Below, piece after piece: positions 19,725 through 31,656 of a stretch of 50,659 nucleotides of DNA. Made by a program: the position numbers and the translations under genes. Source of the stretch: Candidatus Epulonipiscium sp. (GTDB lineage: Bacteria; Bacillota; Clostridia; Lachnospirales; JAAYNZ01); NCBI GenBank assembly GCA_012799415.1, contig JAAZLH010000120.1, positions 1 through 50,659 of the forward strand, read 5' to 3'. How positions within the stretch are numbered: the stretch's first letter is position 1; every line of letters begins with the position of its first letter. The notes under the pieces were generated by a model, which saw only the letters and a program-made list of their open reading frames with translations, ran no database searches and had not been told where the DNA came from.

Positions 19725-22700
19725 ATGTACTATATAAAAGAAAGGATTAGTAAAATAATTTTTGAATTAAAAAGAAGACAGTATGGTAAGGAACTGATAA
19801 TTGAAGAGTATGAAGTATTAGAGGGAAATTATTTAACAGAAGAGGACGTGCCAAAAGAGGCAGTTTATCAAAAGGTATCTAAAGATTACCTCTTTGGCGG
19901 GTTTGAAAATCACTATGCTTTTAAGTTTGATATTCAAGTGCCAGAAGATTTTCAAGGAAAAACTATAGGCTTATATATAGCAGGGGCTGAAAGTGGATGG
20001 GATTATGCTATTAACCCACAATTTTTACTTTATGTAAATGATGAGTTGAGGCAGGGAATCGATTTAAATCATAGGGAAAACATTTTAACCTATGATGCCC
20101 AAGCAGGAACAAACTATCATGTTTATTTGCATTGTTATAGTGGAAGGACTCGAGAAACCACTACTTTAAAGTTAAAACTCTTTGCACTAGATAAGGAAAC
20201 AAGGGATTTATACTTCAATTTGATTACTCCTTATTTTGTCGCTAACAAACTTCCAAAAGATGATATCAATCATATTGAAATCATAGAAATACTTAATGAA
20301 ACAATTAACTTACTAGATCTAAGAGAATATTATACAGATGCATATTATAATAGTATACGTCTAGCAAACACTTATATTAAAGAAGAATTCTATGAAAAAA
20401 AATGCAAGGAAAGTAATATTATCGCCACTTGCATAGGACATACACATATTGATGTAGCCTGGTTGTGGACAGTGGATCAAACAAAGGAAAAAGTATTAAG
20501 AAGTTTCTCTACAGTTCTTAGTTTAATGGAACAATATCCTGAATACTTATTTATGTCAAGTCAACCTGTGCTTTATGAATTTGTAAAAGAGAAGTATCCG
20601 CCTTTATTAGATAAAATACGTGAGAAAGTGAAGGAAGGTTCATGGGAACCAGAAGGTGCTATGTATGTAGAGGCAGATTGTAACGTAACCAGTGGTGAAT
20701 CTTTAGTTAGACAAATCCTTTATGGGACAAAAATATTTAAAGAAGAGTTTGGAGCAACTAACGAAGTACTTTGGCTTCCTGATGTATTTGGCTATAGTGC
20801 AGCTTTGCCCCAAATTTTGCAAAAAAGTAATATTAAATATTTTATGACAACTAAAATAGCATGGAATCAGTATAATAAAATGCCCTATGATACATTTATG
20901 TGGAAGGGAATAGATGGGAGTGAAGTATTAACTCATTTTATTACTACTCAAAACCCTGGCCATAATCCCAAGGAGCATTTTACCACCTACAATGGTATTT
21001 TACATCCAGAGACAATGATAAACGCATGGGATAGATATCAACAAAAAGGTATCAATCAAGATGTATTAGTGGCCTTTGGTTATGGCGATGGAGGTGGTGG
21101 CGCAACATACGAGATGCTAGAAATGGGAAGAAGATTGTCAAAAGGAATTCAAGGTTCACCAACAGTGAAAATGGGTAAAGTCAAAGATTATTTTAAAAGA
21201 TTAGAAGCACGAGTTAAAAATAATAAAAAACTACCTAAATGGACAGGTGAGTTATATTTAGAATATCATCGAGGAACATATACATCTATGGCGCGCAATA
21301 AAAGGGACAATAGAAAGAGCGAAATTATATATACAGATTTAGAAAAAATACTTACATTTAAAGAAGTAGTGCAAGAGGGATATGATAAAGAAGCTTTAGA
21401 TAAGGCATGGAAAACAATTTTACTTAATCAATTTCATGATATATTACCCGGCACTTCTATAAAGGATGTTTATGATGTTACACAAAAAGAATATGAGCAA
21501 TTAGTGAGTAATGAAGGAATTAAAGAAGCTTTAGTGCAGCTAAGTAAAAATATGTACATAGAGAAAGAAGGAGTCCTGGCTTTTAACACCACATCTTTCC
21601 AACGTAATACTCTAGTATCTATAAATGCAGAAACAGCTACTTTATTATTAGCAAATGAAAAAATAGCAGAAAAAAATTCTATATTCTATTTTGAAGATGA
21701 ATTTGGTACTAGATATACAGCACAGATAAGTGCTGATGGTGAAATACTTCTTCTTGACCCAAGTTTTCCTGCTATGGGTTATAAGTTATATCGTTTAGTT
21801 GGTTGTGAAAGTATAGATAGCAAAGAAATGGTTATTACAAATCATTTAATAGAAACAGGAAGAATGAAATTGAATTTAAATGATAAGGGTCAACTTGTAT
21901 CAATAGTAGATAAAGTAAGAAATAGGGAGCTATTGAAGGAGGGGAGAGTAGGCAATGAGCTTCGTGTTTTTGAAGATAGGCCTATGAATTATGATAACTG
22001 GGATATTGATATCTATTATAGAGAAAAGTCATGGGCAGTAGATAACTTAATAGATATAGAGGTATTAGAACAAGGGCCAATTCGTGGTGCTTTAAAATTA
22101 AGCTATACATTTTTAAATTCTACAATAGAACAAATTATATATGTTTATAATCATACATCTAGAATAGATTTTAAACACTTTATAGATTGGGATCAAAGCC
22201 AATTATTATTAAAAACAAATTTTCCTGCGGATATTAATAGTACCCAAGCAACCTATGAAATTCAATATGGAAATATCAAAAGGAATACAACGGAAAACAA
22301 TACTTGGGATGTGGCTCAATTTGAAGTAGTTGGGCATAAATGGGCAGATTTATCAGAAACAGGTTTTGGTATCAGTATTCTTAACGATAGTAAATATGGA
22401 TATAGAATCAAAGATGGAGAGATGGAACTCACTTTAATTAAGAGCGGCATAGAACCAAATCCAGTATCAGATAGAGAAAAACACTATTTTGTTTACAGCC
22501 TTTTTAGCCACGAAGGAGATTATACACAAGACGTGATTAAAGAAGCATATGATCTAAACTATAAGATACACACTATAAAAGTAGAAGCAAATAGCCAAGG
22601 AAAAAAAGTGAGAAATTCTTTTGTAACAACAGATAAAGAGAATATTATTATAGAAGTTATGAAGAAATCAGAAGATCAAAAAGATACTATTATTAGATTA

Positions 22701-22874
22701 TATGAATCTCAAAATAAAAGAACAAAGGTTAATCTTGAGTTTTTACTATCTTATAGTGAAATCATAAGAACAAATCTACTAGAGGAAGACGAGTACAGAT
22801 TGGCGGAAGATACAAATAAATTATTTTTAACAATCAAACCATTTGAAATAGTAACTTTAAGATTAAAAAAATAA
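19725..22874 (+). CDS. alpha-mannosidase, GH38
   Basis: [71 protein letters not shown] motifs; ATG 19725 has RBS aggagggg (ORF track starts 19701). Confidence 0.95.
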   Translation: MYYIKERISKIIFELKRRQYGKELIIEEYEVLEGNYLTEEDVPKEAVYQKVSKDYLFGGFENHYAFKFDIQVPEDFQGKTIGLYIAGAESGWDYAINPQFLLYVNDELRQGIDLNHRENILTYDAQAGTNYHVYLHCYSGRTRETTTLKLKLFALDKETRDLYFNLITPYFVANKLPKDDINHIEIIEILNETINLLDLREYYTDAYYNSIRLANTYIKEEFYEKKCKESNIIATCIGHTHIDVAWLWTVDQTKEKVLRSFSTVLSLMEQYPEYLFMSSQPVLYEFVKEKYPPLLDKIREKVKEGSWEPEGAMYVEADCNVTSGESLVRQILYGTKIFKEEFGATNEVLWLPDVFGYSAALPQILQKSNIKYFMTTKIAWNQYNKMPYDTFMWKGIDGSEVLTHFITTQNPGHNPKEHFTTYNGILHPETMINAWDRYQQKGINQDVLVAFGYGDGGGGATYEMLEMGRRLSKGIQGSPTVKMGKVKDYFKRLEARVKNNKKLPKWTGELYLEYHRGTYTSMARNKRDNRKSEIIYTDLEKILTFKEVVQEGYDKEALDKAWKTILLNQFHDILPGTSIKDVYDVTQKEYEQLVSNEGIKEALVQLSKNMYIEKEGVLAFNTTSFQRNTLVSINAETATLLLANEKIAEKNSIFYFEDEFGTRYTAQISADGEILLLDPSFPAMGYKLYRLVGCESIDSKEMVITNHLIETGRMKLNLNDKGQLVSIVDKVRNRELLKEGRVGNELRVFEDRPMNYDNWDIDIYYREKSWAVDNLIDIEVLEQGPIRGALKLSYTFLNSTIEQIIYVYNHTSRIDFKHFIDWDQSQLLLKTNFPADINSTQATYEIQYGNIKRNTTENNTWDVAQFEVVGHKWADLSETGFGISILNDSKYGYRIKDGEMELTLIKSGIEPNPVSDREKHYFVYSLFSHEGDYTQDVIKEAYDLNYKIHTIKVEANSQGKKVRNSFVTTDKENIIIEVMKKSEDQKDTIIRLYESQNKRTKVNLEFLLSYSEIIRTNLLEEDEYRLAEDTNKLFLTIKPFEIVTLRLKK

Positions 22875-22947
22875 GAGACATCATTTATATAAAAAGGCTT
22901 TACTTTTTAGAATTTATATATCTTATACTATGACAGGAGGAAATAAA

Positions 22948-23931
22948 ATGAGTAAAGTTAAAATGATAGGATCAGCATTAAAAAATATGCCTTGGGAAGA
23001 TCGGCCAGAAGGGCATAGAGAGGTATTATGGCGCTCGAGTAAAAACCCCATCATACCACGTAATGCAACTTCCACTTCCAACAGCGTGTTTAATAGTGCA
23101 GTAGTTCCTTATAAAGATGGATTTGCAGGAGTATTCCGTTGTGATAATACTTGTAGAGATATGTTGATCCACAGAGGATTTAGTAAAGATGGAGTGAATT
23201 GGGAGATTGATGACGAACCCATTCGCTTTAAATGTGATGATCCTGAAATAGGGAATTTTGTATATGCTTACGATCCTCGAGTGTGCTTTTTAGAAGATCG
23301 GTATTATATTACTTGGTGTAATGGATATCATGGGCCTACCATTGGAGTGGGATATACTTTTGATTTTGAAACCTTTTATCAATTAGAAAATGCATTTTTA
23401 CCTTATAATAGAAATGGTGTTTTATTCCCTCGAAAAATTAATGGAAAATATGCTATGGTTAGTCGCCCTAGCGATACAGGGCATACGGCTTTTGGAGATA
23501 TTTTTTATAGTGAAAGTCCAGATATGGTCTATTGGGGACGTCATCGACATGTAATGGCTAGGGGGAAAGGTTGGCAAAGTACAAAGATAGGTGCAGGCCC
23601 AATTCCCATTGAAACGACAGAGGGATGGTTACTTATCTATCATGGTGTTTTAACTTCTTGTAATGGGTATGTTTATAGTATGGGAGCAGCTCTGCTAGAT
23701 TTAGATGAACCATGGAAAGTTATCACTAGGGGGAAACCATATATTCTTTCTCCGCAGGAAATATATGAATGCGTAGGAGATGTACCTAATGTGGTTTTTC
23801 CATGTGCAGCATTAACAGATCCTGCTACAGGTAGAATAGGGATTTATTATGGAGCCGCAGATAGTGTCACAGGTGTAGCCTTTGGTTATGTAGATGAAAT
23901 TATAGATTTTATTAAAAAAAATCCATATTAA
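22948..23931 (+). CDS. GH130 beta-mannoside phosphorylase-like
   Basis: [74 protein letters not shown] 22948 follows RBS aggagg (track starts 22930). Confidence 0.9.
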   Translation: MSKVKMIGSALKNMPWEDRPEGHREVLWRSSKNPIIPRNATSTSNSVFNSAVVPYKDGFAGVFRCDNTCRDMLIHRGFSKDGVNWEIDDEPIRFKCDDPEIGNFVYAYDPRVCFLEDRYYITWCNGYHGPTIGVGYTFDFETFYQLENAFLPYNRNGVLFPRKINGKYAMVSRPSDTGHTAFGDIFYSESPDMVYWGRHRHVMARGKGWQSTKIGAGPIPIETTEGWLLIYHGVLTSCNGYVYSMGAALLDLDEPWKVITRGKPYILSPQEIYECVGDVPNVVFPCAALTDPATGRIGIYYGAADSVTGVAFGYVDEIIDFIKKNPY

Positions 23932-23933
23932 AA

Positions 23934-23984
23934 ATAAAAAAGTAGATAAAGGCGTTCATAAAACGCCTTTATCTACTTTTTTAT
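23934..23984 (+). terminator. rho-independent terminator, 23-bp perfect arms
   Basis: ataaaaaagtagataaaggcgtt / aacgcctttatctacttttttat. Confidence 0.88.
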
Positions 23985-24198
23985 ATAAGTTAATATTTAC
24001 TTGAAAAAAGGAATTTTTCCTAAAAAAATTTTAAAGTATGCTCTCTTCATTAATTGCATGGTAACCAGTTGCCGTACATTGTTATAAAATCATAAGGATG
24101 ATATAATCAACAACAGAAAGACTTTATATCTTAGAAAATGATGATAGCAATTGAATAAAATTGCTAATAGAATCTAAATAATGATGAAGGAGGCCATA

Positions 24199-24906
24199 AT
24201 GGGTTACATAACAAAAGAACAAAAAACCTATAGATACGAAACACATCTACATACAAAAGAAGGAAGTGCTTGTGCCAGTGCTACAGGGGCAGAAATGGTT
24301 CGTGCTCATATTTCTGCAGGATATGCAGGTATGATTGTAACAGATCATTTTTTTAATGGCAATACGTCCATACCTAGAAATTTACCTTGGGAGACTCGTG
24401 TTGCGCTTTTTTGTCAAGGGTATGAAAATGCGGTAGAAGAAGCAAAAGGAACTGGGTTTCATGTATTCTTTGGATGGGAATATGGATATGACGCAACTGA
24501 GTTTTTAACCTATGGGCTTACGAAAGATTTTTTACTCGCTCATCCGGATATGCTTTCCTGGAGTATTGAAAAATATTTTAACACAGTACATAAATGGGGT
24601 GGGTTTATTTCTCATGCTCATCCTTTTAGAGAGGCTGATTATATAAGAAAAATAAGACTTTTTCCTAATCAGGTAGATGCTGTTGAAGTGATTAATACAA
24701 GTCATACCAATCCCAAATTTGATATTAAAGCATTAGATTATGCAAAAAAACACTCTTTGTTGATGATTTCTGGCTCTGACACACATCATACTGATAAACT
24801 TTGTGGCGGCGGTATGGAGTTTAATCATGAAATTCATTCTATAGAAGAATTTATAAAAGCCATTAAAAACTCAAAAGATTATATCCTCCTAAAAGGAAAA
24901 GAATAG
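24199..24906 (+). CDS. PHP domain phosphoesterase-like protein
   Basis: YETHLHTKEGSACASATGAEMV, GMIVTDHFF, GFISHAHPFRE, LMISGSDTHH; RBS aaggagg before ATG 24199 (track starts 24181). Confidence 0.88.
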   Translation: MGYITKEQKTYRYETHLHTKEGSACASATGAEMVRAHISAGYAGMIVTDHFFNGNTSIPRNLPWETRVALFCQGYENAVEEAKGTGFHVFFGWEYGYDATEFLTYGLTKDFLLAHPDMLSWSIEKYFNTVHKWGGFISHAHPFREADYIRKIRLFPNQVDAVEVINTSHTNPKFDIKALDYAKKHSLLMISGSDTHHTDKLCGGGMEFNHEIHSIEEFIKAIKNSKDYILLKGKE

Positions 24907-24908
24907 GA

Positions 24909-24937
24909 TTGACATTTGCAGTTTATTTTAGTAAAAT
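24909..24937 (+). promoter_or_regulatory. SigA-type promoter upstream of the GH2 gene
   Basis: TTGACA, 17-nt spacer, TAAAAT (24932-24937). Confidence 0.6.
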
Positions 24938-25051
24938 TAAACTCAAATAAACTAAAAATTCAAAGTGATGAAACCCATCTATGTAACCTAAAAGCATTTT
25001 ATTTAGAGATAGAAATAGTGAGAGTCATCACAGAGGAGGGAGAGGGAAACG

Positions 25052-27343
25052 ATGCGCATGATACAAAGTATGAATAATGAATGGTTTTACGCACCACAAT
25101 TTTCAGAAGAGTATATCAATCAAGATAGGGTGGATCTGAATATTTTTCAACCTATTCGATTACCCCATACGAATATCGAGTTACCTTACAACTATTTTCA
25201 TGATGAAGATTTCCAATTTATTTCCTGCTATAAAAGAGAGTTAGAGATACCTAAAGAATATGAAGGAAAAAGGATTTATTTAGATTTTGAAGGTGTCATG
25301 ACTTATGCAAAAGTATATCTAAATGGTCAGTTTGTAGGAGAACACAAAGGGGGATATACTCCTTTTAGCATTGATCTAACAGAGAAGGCGATGTATGGCC
25401 AAAAAAACATAATAACTGTTATAGTGGACTCTACAGAAAGACCAGATATTCCACCCTTTGGAGGTTTTATTGACTATTTAACTTTTGGAGGTATTTATCG
25501 AGAAGTTTCTTTAAGGGTTGTTGAACAAGTATTTATCCATGATGTTTTTATTAAAACTTATGATGTATTATCAAATAAAAAAAGAATAGAAATAGACCTT
25601 ATGCTAACCAAAAATGGACATCAGGAAGAGCCATTGATTGCTACATGTACCTTAAAACAGGGAGATGAAGTAATTCAAGAGGTTAGCAAAACCATAGAAA
25701 ATAATCAGGTTACAATTTCCATGACTGATTTAGAAAATATAGCTTTATGGGATATTAAAAATCCTTGTTTATATCATATGGAAGTGCAACTTGCTTCTCA
25801 AGATCAAGAAATAGATCGAGTAGTAGAACGTTTTGGATTTAGAGAAGCTATTTTTAAAGCAGATGGTTTTTATCTAAATGGAGAAAATATAAAATTAATA
25901 GGTCTCAATCGTCATCAAGCTTATCCTTATGTAGGCTATGCCATGCCTAAACGAGCACAACAAAAAGATGCGGATATTCTAAAGAATGAACTAGGTTTAA
26001 ATATTGTTCGTACCTCTCACTATCCGCAGTCGAAGCATTTTTTAGAACGATGTGATGAAATTGGTCTACTTGTATTTGAGGAGATTCCAGGCTGGCAACA
26101 TATTGGTGGAAAGGAATGGCAAGACCAGGCTGTAAAAGATGTAGAAAAAATGATTATAAGAGATCGAAATCACCCATCGATTATTATTTGGGGTGTTCGT
26201 ATTAATGAATCTGGTGATCACCATGAACTTTATACACGGACCAATGAGCTAGCACGTAAATTAGATCCTACAAGACAAACAGGCGGAGTTCGTTATTTCG
26301 AGAAAAGTGAATTTTTAGAAGATGTTTATACGATGAATGATTTTATTCATGACGGAGGCCTTCGGAAAGAGCTGGCCAGAAAAACGAAAAACTTTTCAAC
26401 CTATGATGCCACAGAAGATACCCAAGATGATATGATCGCTTTACGAGATCAAAAACAAGTGACAGGTTTAGATTATGCGGTACCCTATATGGTAACAGAG
26501 TATAATGGACATATGTATCCAACTAAGAAATTTGATCAAGAAGAACGTGTTATGGAGCATGTGCTACGTCATGTTAGAGTGCAAGATGCTTCCTTTGCCG
26601 ATGATGAAATTTCAGGAGCCATTGGCTGGTGTGCTTTTGATTATAATACACATGCAGATTTTGGTTCAGGTGATAAGATTTGTTATCATGGTGTTATGGA
26701 TATGTACCGTCTTCCTAAGTTTGCTTCCTATGTATATAGAAGTCAAAAAGATCCAACAGAAGAGATTGTCTTAGAACCTGTTACTTATTGGAGTCGAGGA
26801 GATCGTAGTATGGGTGGAGTAGTTCCCCTAGTCATTCTAACCAATTGTGATTATATTGAATTTTATTATGGAGGCGCATCTAAAGGGAAGTATTATCCAG
26901 ATAAAGAGAGTTTTACAGGGTTACCCCATCCACCTGTTATTATTGATGAACTAAGCGGACATTGGGGTTCTAGGTGGGATGACGTATCTTTTGTGGGATA
27001 TCATAATGAGAAAGAAGTAATCCGAAGAACTTTAAGCCGAAGTCCAGTACCTGTGGAATTAGAAGTTATTGCAGACGATGACCTACTTTTTGCTAAGGAA
27101 AAAGATGTGACACGGGTTGTTGTGAAAGCATTAGATCAACATGGAAATCTTATGCCTTTCTTGACCAATCCTATGGTGGTAAAGGTAGAAGGAGCCGGAG
27201 AGCTAATAGGGCCTAATCATCTAGCTTTGATTGGTGGCAGTATCGCTTTTTGGGTTCAAACTACAGGAGATAAAGGAAACATCCAGATTCAAGTAGCCAG
27301 TGAGCGTTTTGCCACACAAGAGATTACAATCAAGGTAGAATAA
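25052..27343 (+). CDS. GH2 family glycoside hydrolase (beta-galactosidase/beta-glucuronidase/beta-mannosidase superfamily)
   Basis: Sugar-binding N-terminal domain YLDFEGVMTYAKVYLNGQFVGEHKGGYTPF; GLNRHQAYPYVG; RTSHYP; HPSIIIWGVRINESGDH acid/base region. Confidence 0.93.
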   Translation: MRMIQSMNNEWFYAPQFSEEYINQDRVDLNIFQPIRLPHTNIELPYNYFHDEDFQFISCYKRELEIPKEYEGKRIYLDFEGVMTYAKVYLNGQFVGEHKGGYTPFSIDLTEKAMYGQKNIITVIVDSTERPDIPPFGGFIDYLTFGGIYREVSLRVVEQVFIHDVFIKTYDVLSNKKRIEIDLMLTKNGHQEEPLIATCTLKQGDEVIQEVSKTIENNQVTISMTDLENIALWDIKNPCLYHMEVQLASQDQEIDRVVERFGFREAIFKADGFYLNGENIKLIGLNRHQAYPYVGYAMPKRAQQKDADILKNELGLNIVRTSHYPQSKHFLERCDEIGLLVFEEIPGWQHIGGKEWQDQAVKDVEKMIIRDRNHPSIIIWGVRINESGDHHELYTRTNELARKLDPTRQTGGVRYFEKSEFLEDVYTMNDFIHDGGLRKELARKTKNFSTYDATEDTQDDMIALRDQKQVTGLDYAVPYMVTEYNGHMYPTKKFDQEERVMEHVLRHVRVQDASFADDEISGAIGWCAFDYNTHADFGSGDKICYHGVMDMYRLPKFASYVYRSQKDPTEEIVLEPVTYWSRGDRSMGGVVPLVILTNCDYIEFYYGGASKGKYYPDKESFTGLPHPPVIIDELSGHWGSRWDDVSFVGYHNEKEVIRRTLSRSPVPVELEVIADDDLLFAKEKDVTRVVVKALDQHGNLMPFLTNPMVVKVEGAGELIGPNHLALIGGSIAFWVQTTGDKGNIQIQVASERFATQEITIKVE

Positions 27344-27348
27344 ATAAA

Positions 27349-27388
27349 AAATACTCAGCCCATGTAAAAGTTGGGCTGAGTATTTTTT
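27349..27388 (+). terminator. rho-independent terminator
   Basis: ataaaaaatactcagccca / tgggctgagtattttttat. Confidence 0.88.
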
Positions 27389-27390
27389 AT

Positions 27391-27465
27391 GAACTAGGAA
27401 AGCTAGTTTTGCTTGCAGTGACCAAAGATTCCTAGTTCACTTGAAAAAAGGGGTTTTTAGCATTT
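27391..27465. repeat. dispersed intergenic palindromic repeat, copy B
   Basis: gaactaggaa (27391-27400) / ttcctagttc (27429-27438) then acttgaaaaaagg; same termini as copy A. Confidence 0.75.
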
Positions 27466-27496
27466 TTTCATGGAGTGAGAAGTGAATAAAATGAGA

Positions 27497-27525
27497 TTGA
27501 CACAATGATGTATATTCAGTAAAAT
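27497..27525 (+). promoter_or_regulatory. SigA-type promoter of second LacI-family gene
   Basis: TTGACA, 17-nt spacer, TAAAAT (27520-27525). Confidence 0.65.
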
Positions 27526-27572
27526 TAACCTAAAAGGAAATACTTATTTTTAATGTGAAAGAAGTGGAATAA

Positions 27573-28616
<1,044 letters not shown>

Positions 28617-28733
28617 TAACAAAAGTGAAAAAACGCATTTTTCAAGAGAAGTAGGGAAACTTAGTTCAAAATAGATATGTTTAGGCACCATTAAAATATT
28701 GTGTCTAAACATATTATATGAGGGAGTATGCCT

Positions 28734-29363
28734 ATGAAAGTTAATAAGTTTTTCGGAAAGCGCAGTATAATATTCTCTTTCTTAATTTCCTATCTTTGTG
28801 TTTTTATTGTCCCAATATTGAGTAATATATTCATATATAAAAAATCATTAAAGGTTGTGGAGCAAGAAATAAATCAAGCGAATACTGATATGCTACATCA
28901 GGTACAGCAAACTTTAGACAGTCGATTGGTAGATGTTAACAACCTATTATTACTCATTAGTTTAGATAACCGTATATTAAGTCTTATGTATGCAAAAGAC
29001 CAATTAAATGCAGTAAATAAATATATACTTCCTCAAATGATTGATGATTTACATTCTTACACAGTAACCAATAGTTTTATAAAAAATCTTTACGTATTTT
29101 TTAAAAATACTGATTTAATTATTACACCTAATGTTTCATTTGACACCCAATATGCCTATAAACATTTTAATTATAGCTCCATAAGCTATCAAGAGTGGTA
29201 TGATATAATGACTGAAAAGTCTCACAATAAGGTGATTGTATTTTCCAAAGATCATAATAAGCAATCAAACAAAAGCATTGCCTTTGTTCAAAGTATACCT
29301 ATGCAGTATAAAAAAGATCCTTTAGCATCTGTTGTAATAGAATTGGATACAGCAGTTTTTTGA
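28734..29363 (+). pseudogene. truncated membrane sensor (N-terminal TM + Cache-like domain of an AraC-type regulator or sensor kinase)
   Basis: TM SIIFSFLISYLCVFIVPILSNIFIY then extracytoplasmic sensor segment; ORF stops at TGA 29361-29363 right where GH95 homology begins, without second TM or output domain. Confidence 0.75.
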
Positions 29364-30259
29364 TAGAACATCCTCAGACGGGATATTTAGTTACAGCACC
29401 GTCTAGCTCACCAGAAAATATTTTTATGACCCCAGATGGTCAAATGGCTTCGATATGTGCAGGCCCTACAATGGATATACAAATTATATGGGACTTATTT
29501 ACTAATGTTATTGAAACTATAAATATTCTAAAGATAGATGAGGATTTTAGTGAACAACTAATAAAGGCAAGGGAAAAACTACCACCTCTTACGATTGGAA
29601 AACATGGTGGTATACAAGAGTGGTTAGAGGATTTTGAAGAATACGAAGCCGGGCATCGGCATATATCTCATTTATTTGGGCTCTATCCTGGAAAACAGAT
29701 TACGGCTGAGACAACGCCTGATTTAATAGAGGCATCTAAGATAGTTATAAAAAGGCGTCTTGCGTATGGAGGCGGACATACAGGATGGAGCCGAGCATGG
29801 ATTATTAATTTTTGGGCCCGACTGAGAGATGGAAAGGAAGCCTATCAACACCTACTCGAATTACTTAAGCAATCAACTTTACCTAATTTATTTGATAATC
29901 ATCCGCCTTTTCAAATTGATGGAAATTTTGGAGGGACTGCTGGTATAGCTGAAATGCTCTTGCAAAGCCATAGTGGAGTTATTCACCTATTACCTGCCCT
30001 TCCACCCCAATGGAGTAGAGGAGGTGTAAAAGGATTACGTGCTAGGGGAGGATTTGAGGTAGATATAGAATGGGCAGATGGTGAATTGCAAAAGGTTCAT
30101 ATTCGATCTACAGTTGGTGGCATATGTAAAGTATATATGCAAGATTTTGTGAAGATTGAGAAAGAAGGTAAAGAAATCCCAGTACGCTGGAGTAAAGAAG
30201 GAGTCATTGAATTTGACACCCATGAACAAAGTGATTTTAATATAACCATAAGAAGATGA
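29360..30259 (+). pseudogene. GH95 alpha-L-fucosidase, C-terminal fragment
   Basis: [112 protein letters not shown] are GH95 signatures; only ~295 aa of an expected ~700+ aa and no RBS/ATG. Confidence 0.85.
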
Positions 30260-30274
30260 CTAGGGGGTTCAAAG

Positions 30275-31471
30275 ATGAAAGATAAAGTTAAGATTGGGAT
30301 CATTGGTCTAGGTGGCCGCGGTATGGGTTTATTAGAGGGCGTTATTTTACATATGCCAGATGTGGAGATTTTAGCCTTATGTGATTTGTATAAGGATCGA
30401 TGTGAAGAAGGAGTACAAAAGGTAGAAAAAATAAAAGGAGTACGTCCTATGATGACCCAAGAGTATACGGATGTTTTAGCAATACCAGAAATTGATGCTA
30501 TTGTATTAAGCACCTCCTGGGCAGATCACATTGATATTGCCATTGCTTCCATGGAAGCAGGAAAATATGTTGCTTGTGAAGTGGGTGGAGCGTATTCTAT
30601 TCATGAATGTTGGAAATTGGTAGATGCTTATGAAAGAACAAAAGTACCTTGTATGTTAATGGAAAATTGTTGTTATGGTAGGGAAGAACTAATGATCCTA
30701 AACATGGTCAAACAAGGTGTATTCGGTGATATCATTCATTGTGCGGGAGGATATCATCATGATTTACGAGAAGAAATTGCTTATGGAAAAGAAAATAGGC
30801 ATTATCGATTAAAAAATTATATTCATAGGAATTGTGAGAATTATCCAACTCATGAAATTGGACCCATTGCACAAATTCTTAATATTAACCGTGGAAATAG
30901 GATGGTATCTCTAGTATCAGTAGCATCAAAGGCAAAAGGATTACATGACTATATTAAAGAGGAAAAAAATGAAGAGATAGAATTGATGAATACAGATTTT
31001 ATGCAAGGGGATATAGTTACAACAATTATAAGATGTGCTCGTGGAGAAACCATCACCTTAACTCTTGATACTACATTACCCAGATATTATTCAAGAGGAT
31101 TTACAGTACGTGGAACAAAAGGTGCTTACTTTGAAGAAAATCATTCTATATTTATTGACGGTTCCCATAATAAATATGATTTTTACTGGAAAGAACAATG
31201 GGGTAATGCAAAAGATTTTAGAGAGCAGTATGAACATCCCATTTGGAAAAGGTACTTAGAAGAAGGTATAAAAGGTGGCCACGGAGGTATGGATTGGTTA
31301 GTATTTGCTGATTTTTTTGATAGTGTAAAGAAGGGAATAGAAACATCACTTGATGTATATGATATGGTTTCTTGGATGTGTCTTTCTGCTTTATCGGAAG
31401 ATTCTATTGCTATGGGAGGTCACCCTGTTGCAATACCTGATTTTACAAATGGTAAATGGATTAATAGATAA
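30275..31471 (+). CDS. GH109-like Gfo/Idh/MocA family protein
   Basis: VKIGIIGLGGRGMGLLEGV, ACEVGGAYSIHECWKLVDAYE, MLMENCCYGREELMILNMVKQGVFGDIIHCAGGYHHDLR, NYPTHEIGPIAQILNINRGNRM. Confidence 0.87.
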   Translation: MKDKVKIGIIGLGGRGMGLLEGVILHMPDVEILALCDLYKDRCEEGVQKVEKIKGVRPMMTQEYTDVLAIPEIDAIVLSTSWADHIDIAIASMEAGKYVACEVGGAYSIHECWKLVDAYERTKVPCMLMENCCYGREELMILNMVKQGVFGDIIHCAGGYHHDLREEIAYGKENRHYRLKNYIHRNCENYPTHEIGPIAQILNINRGNRMVSLVSVASKAKGLHDYIKEEKNEEIELMNTDFMQGDIVTTIIRCARGETITLTLDTTLPRYYSRGFTVRGTKGAYFEENHSIFIDGSHNKYDFYWKEQWGNAKDFREQYEHPIWKRYLEEGIKGGHGGMDWLVFADFFDSVKKGIETSLDVYDMVSWMCLSALSEDSIAMGGHPVAIPDFTNGKWINR

Positions 31472-31520
31472 AGTAAAATACAAGTTCTGTTGGATTCAAT
31501 GGAACTTGTATTTTATCTTG
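31472..31520 (+). terminator. rho-independent terminator
   Basis: taaaatacaagttc ... gaacttgtatttta. Confidence 0.75.
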
Positions 31521-31656
31521 TAAAAAAATTTCAGCAAATATAGGTAATCTTTGGTATAATGAATATATAAATATCTATTTGGTAAATACAAATACTAAGC
31601 AAAGAGAATAAAAGTTTTTATCGAATATACAAAAGAAAGATAAAGAGGTGACAGAG

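Noticed and set aside
30097-30513. 138-aa minus-strand ORF across the GH95 fragment and Gfo/Idh gene
   Set aside because: Antisense to two strong homologues, no RBS or domain.
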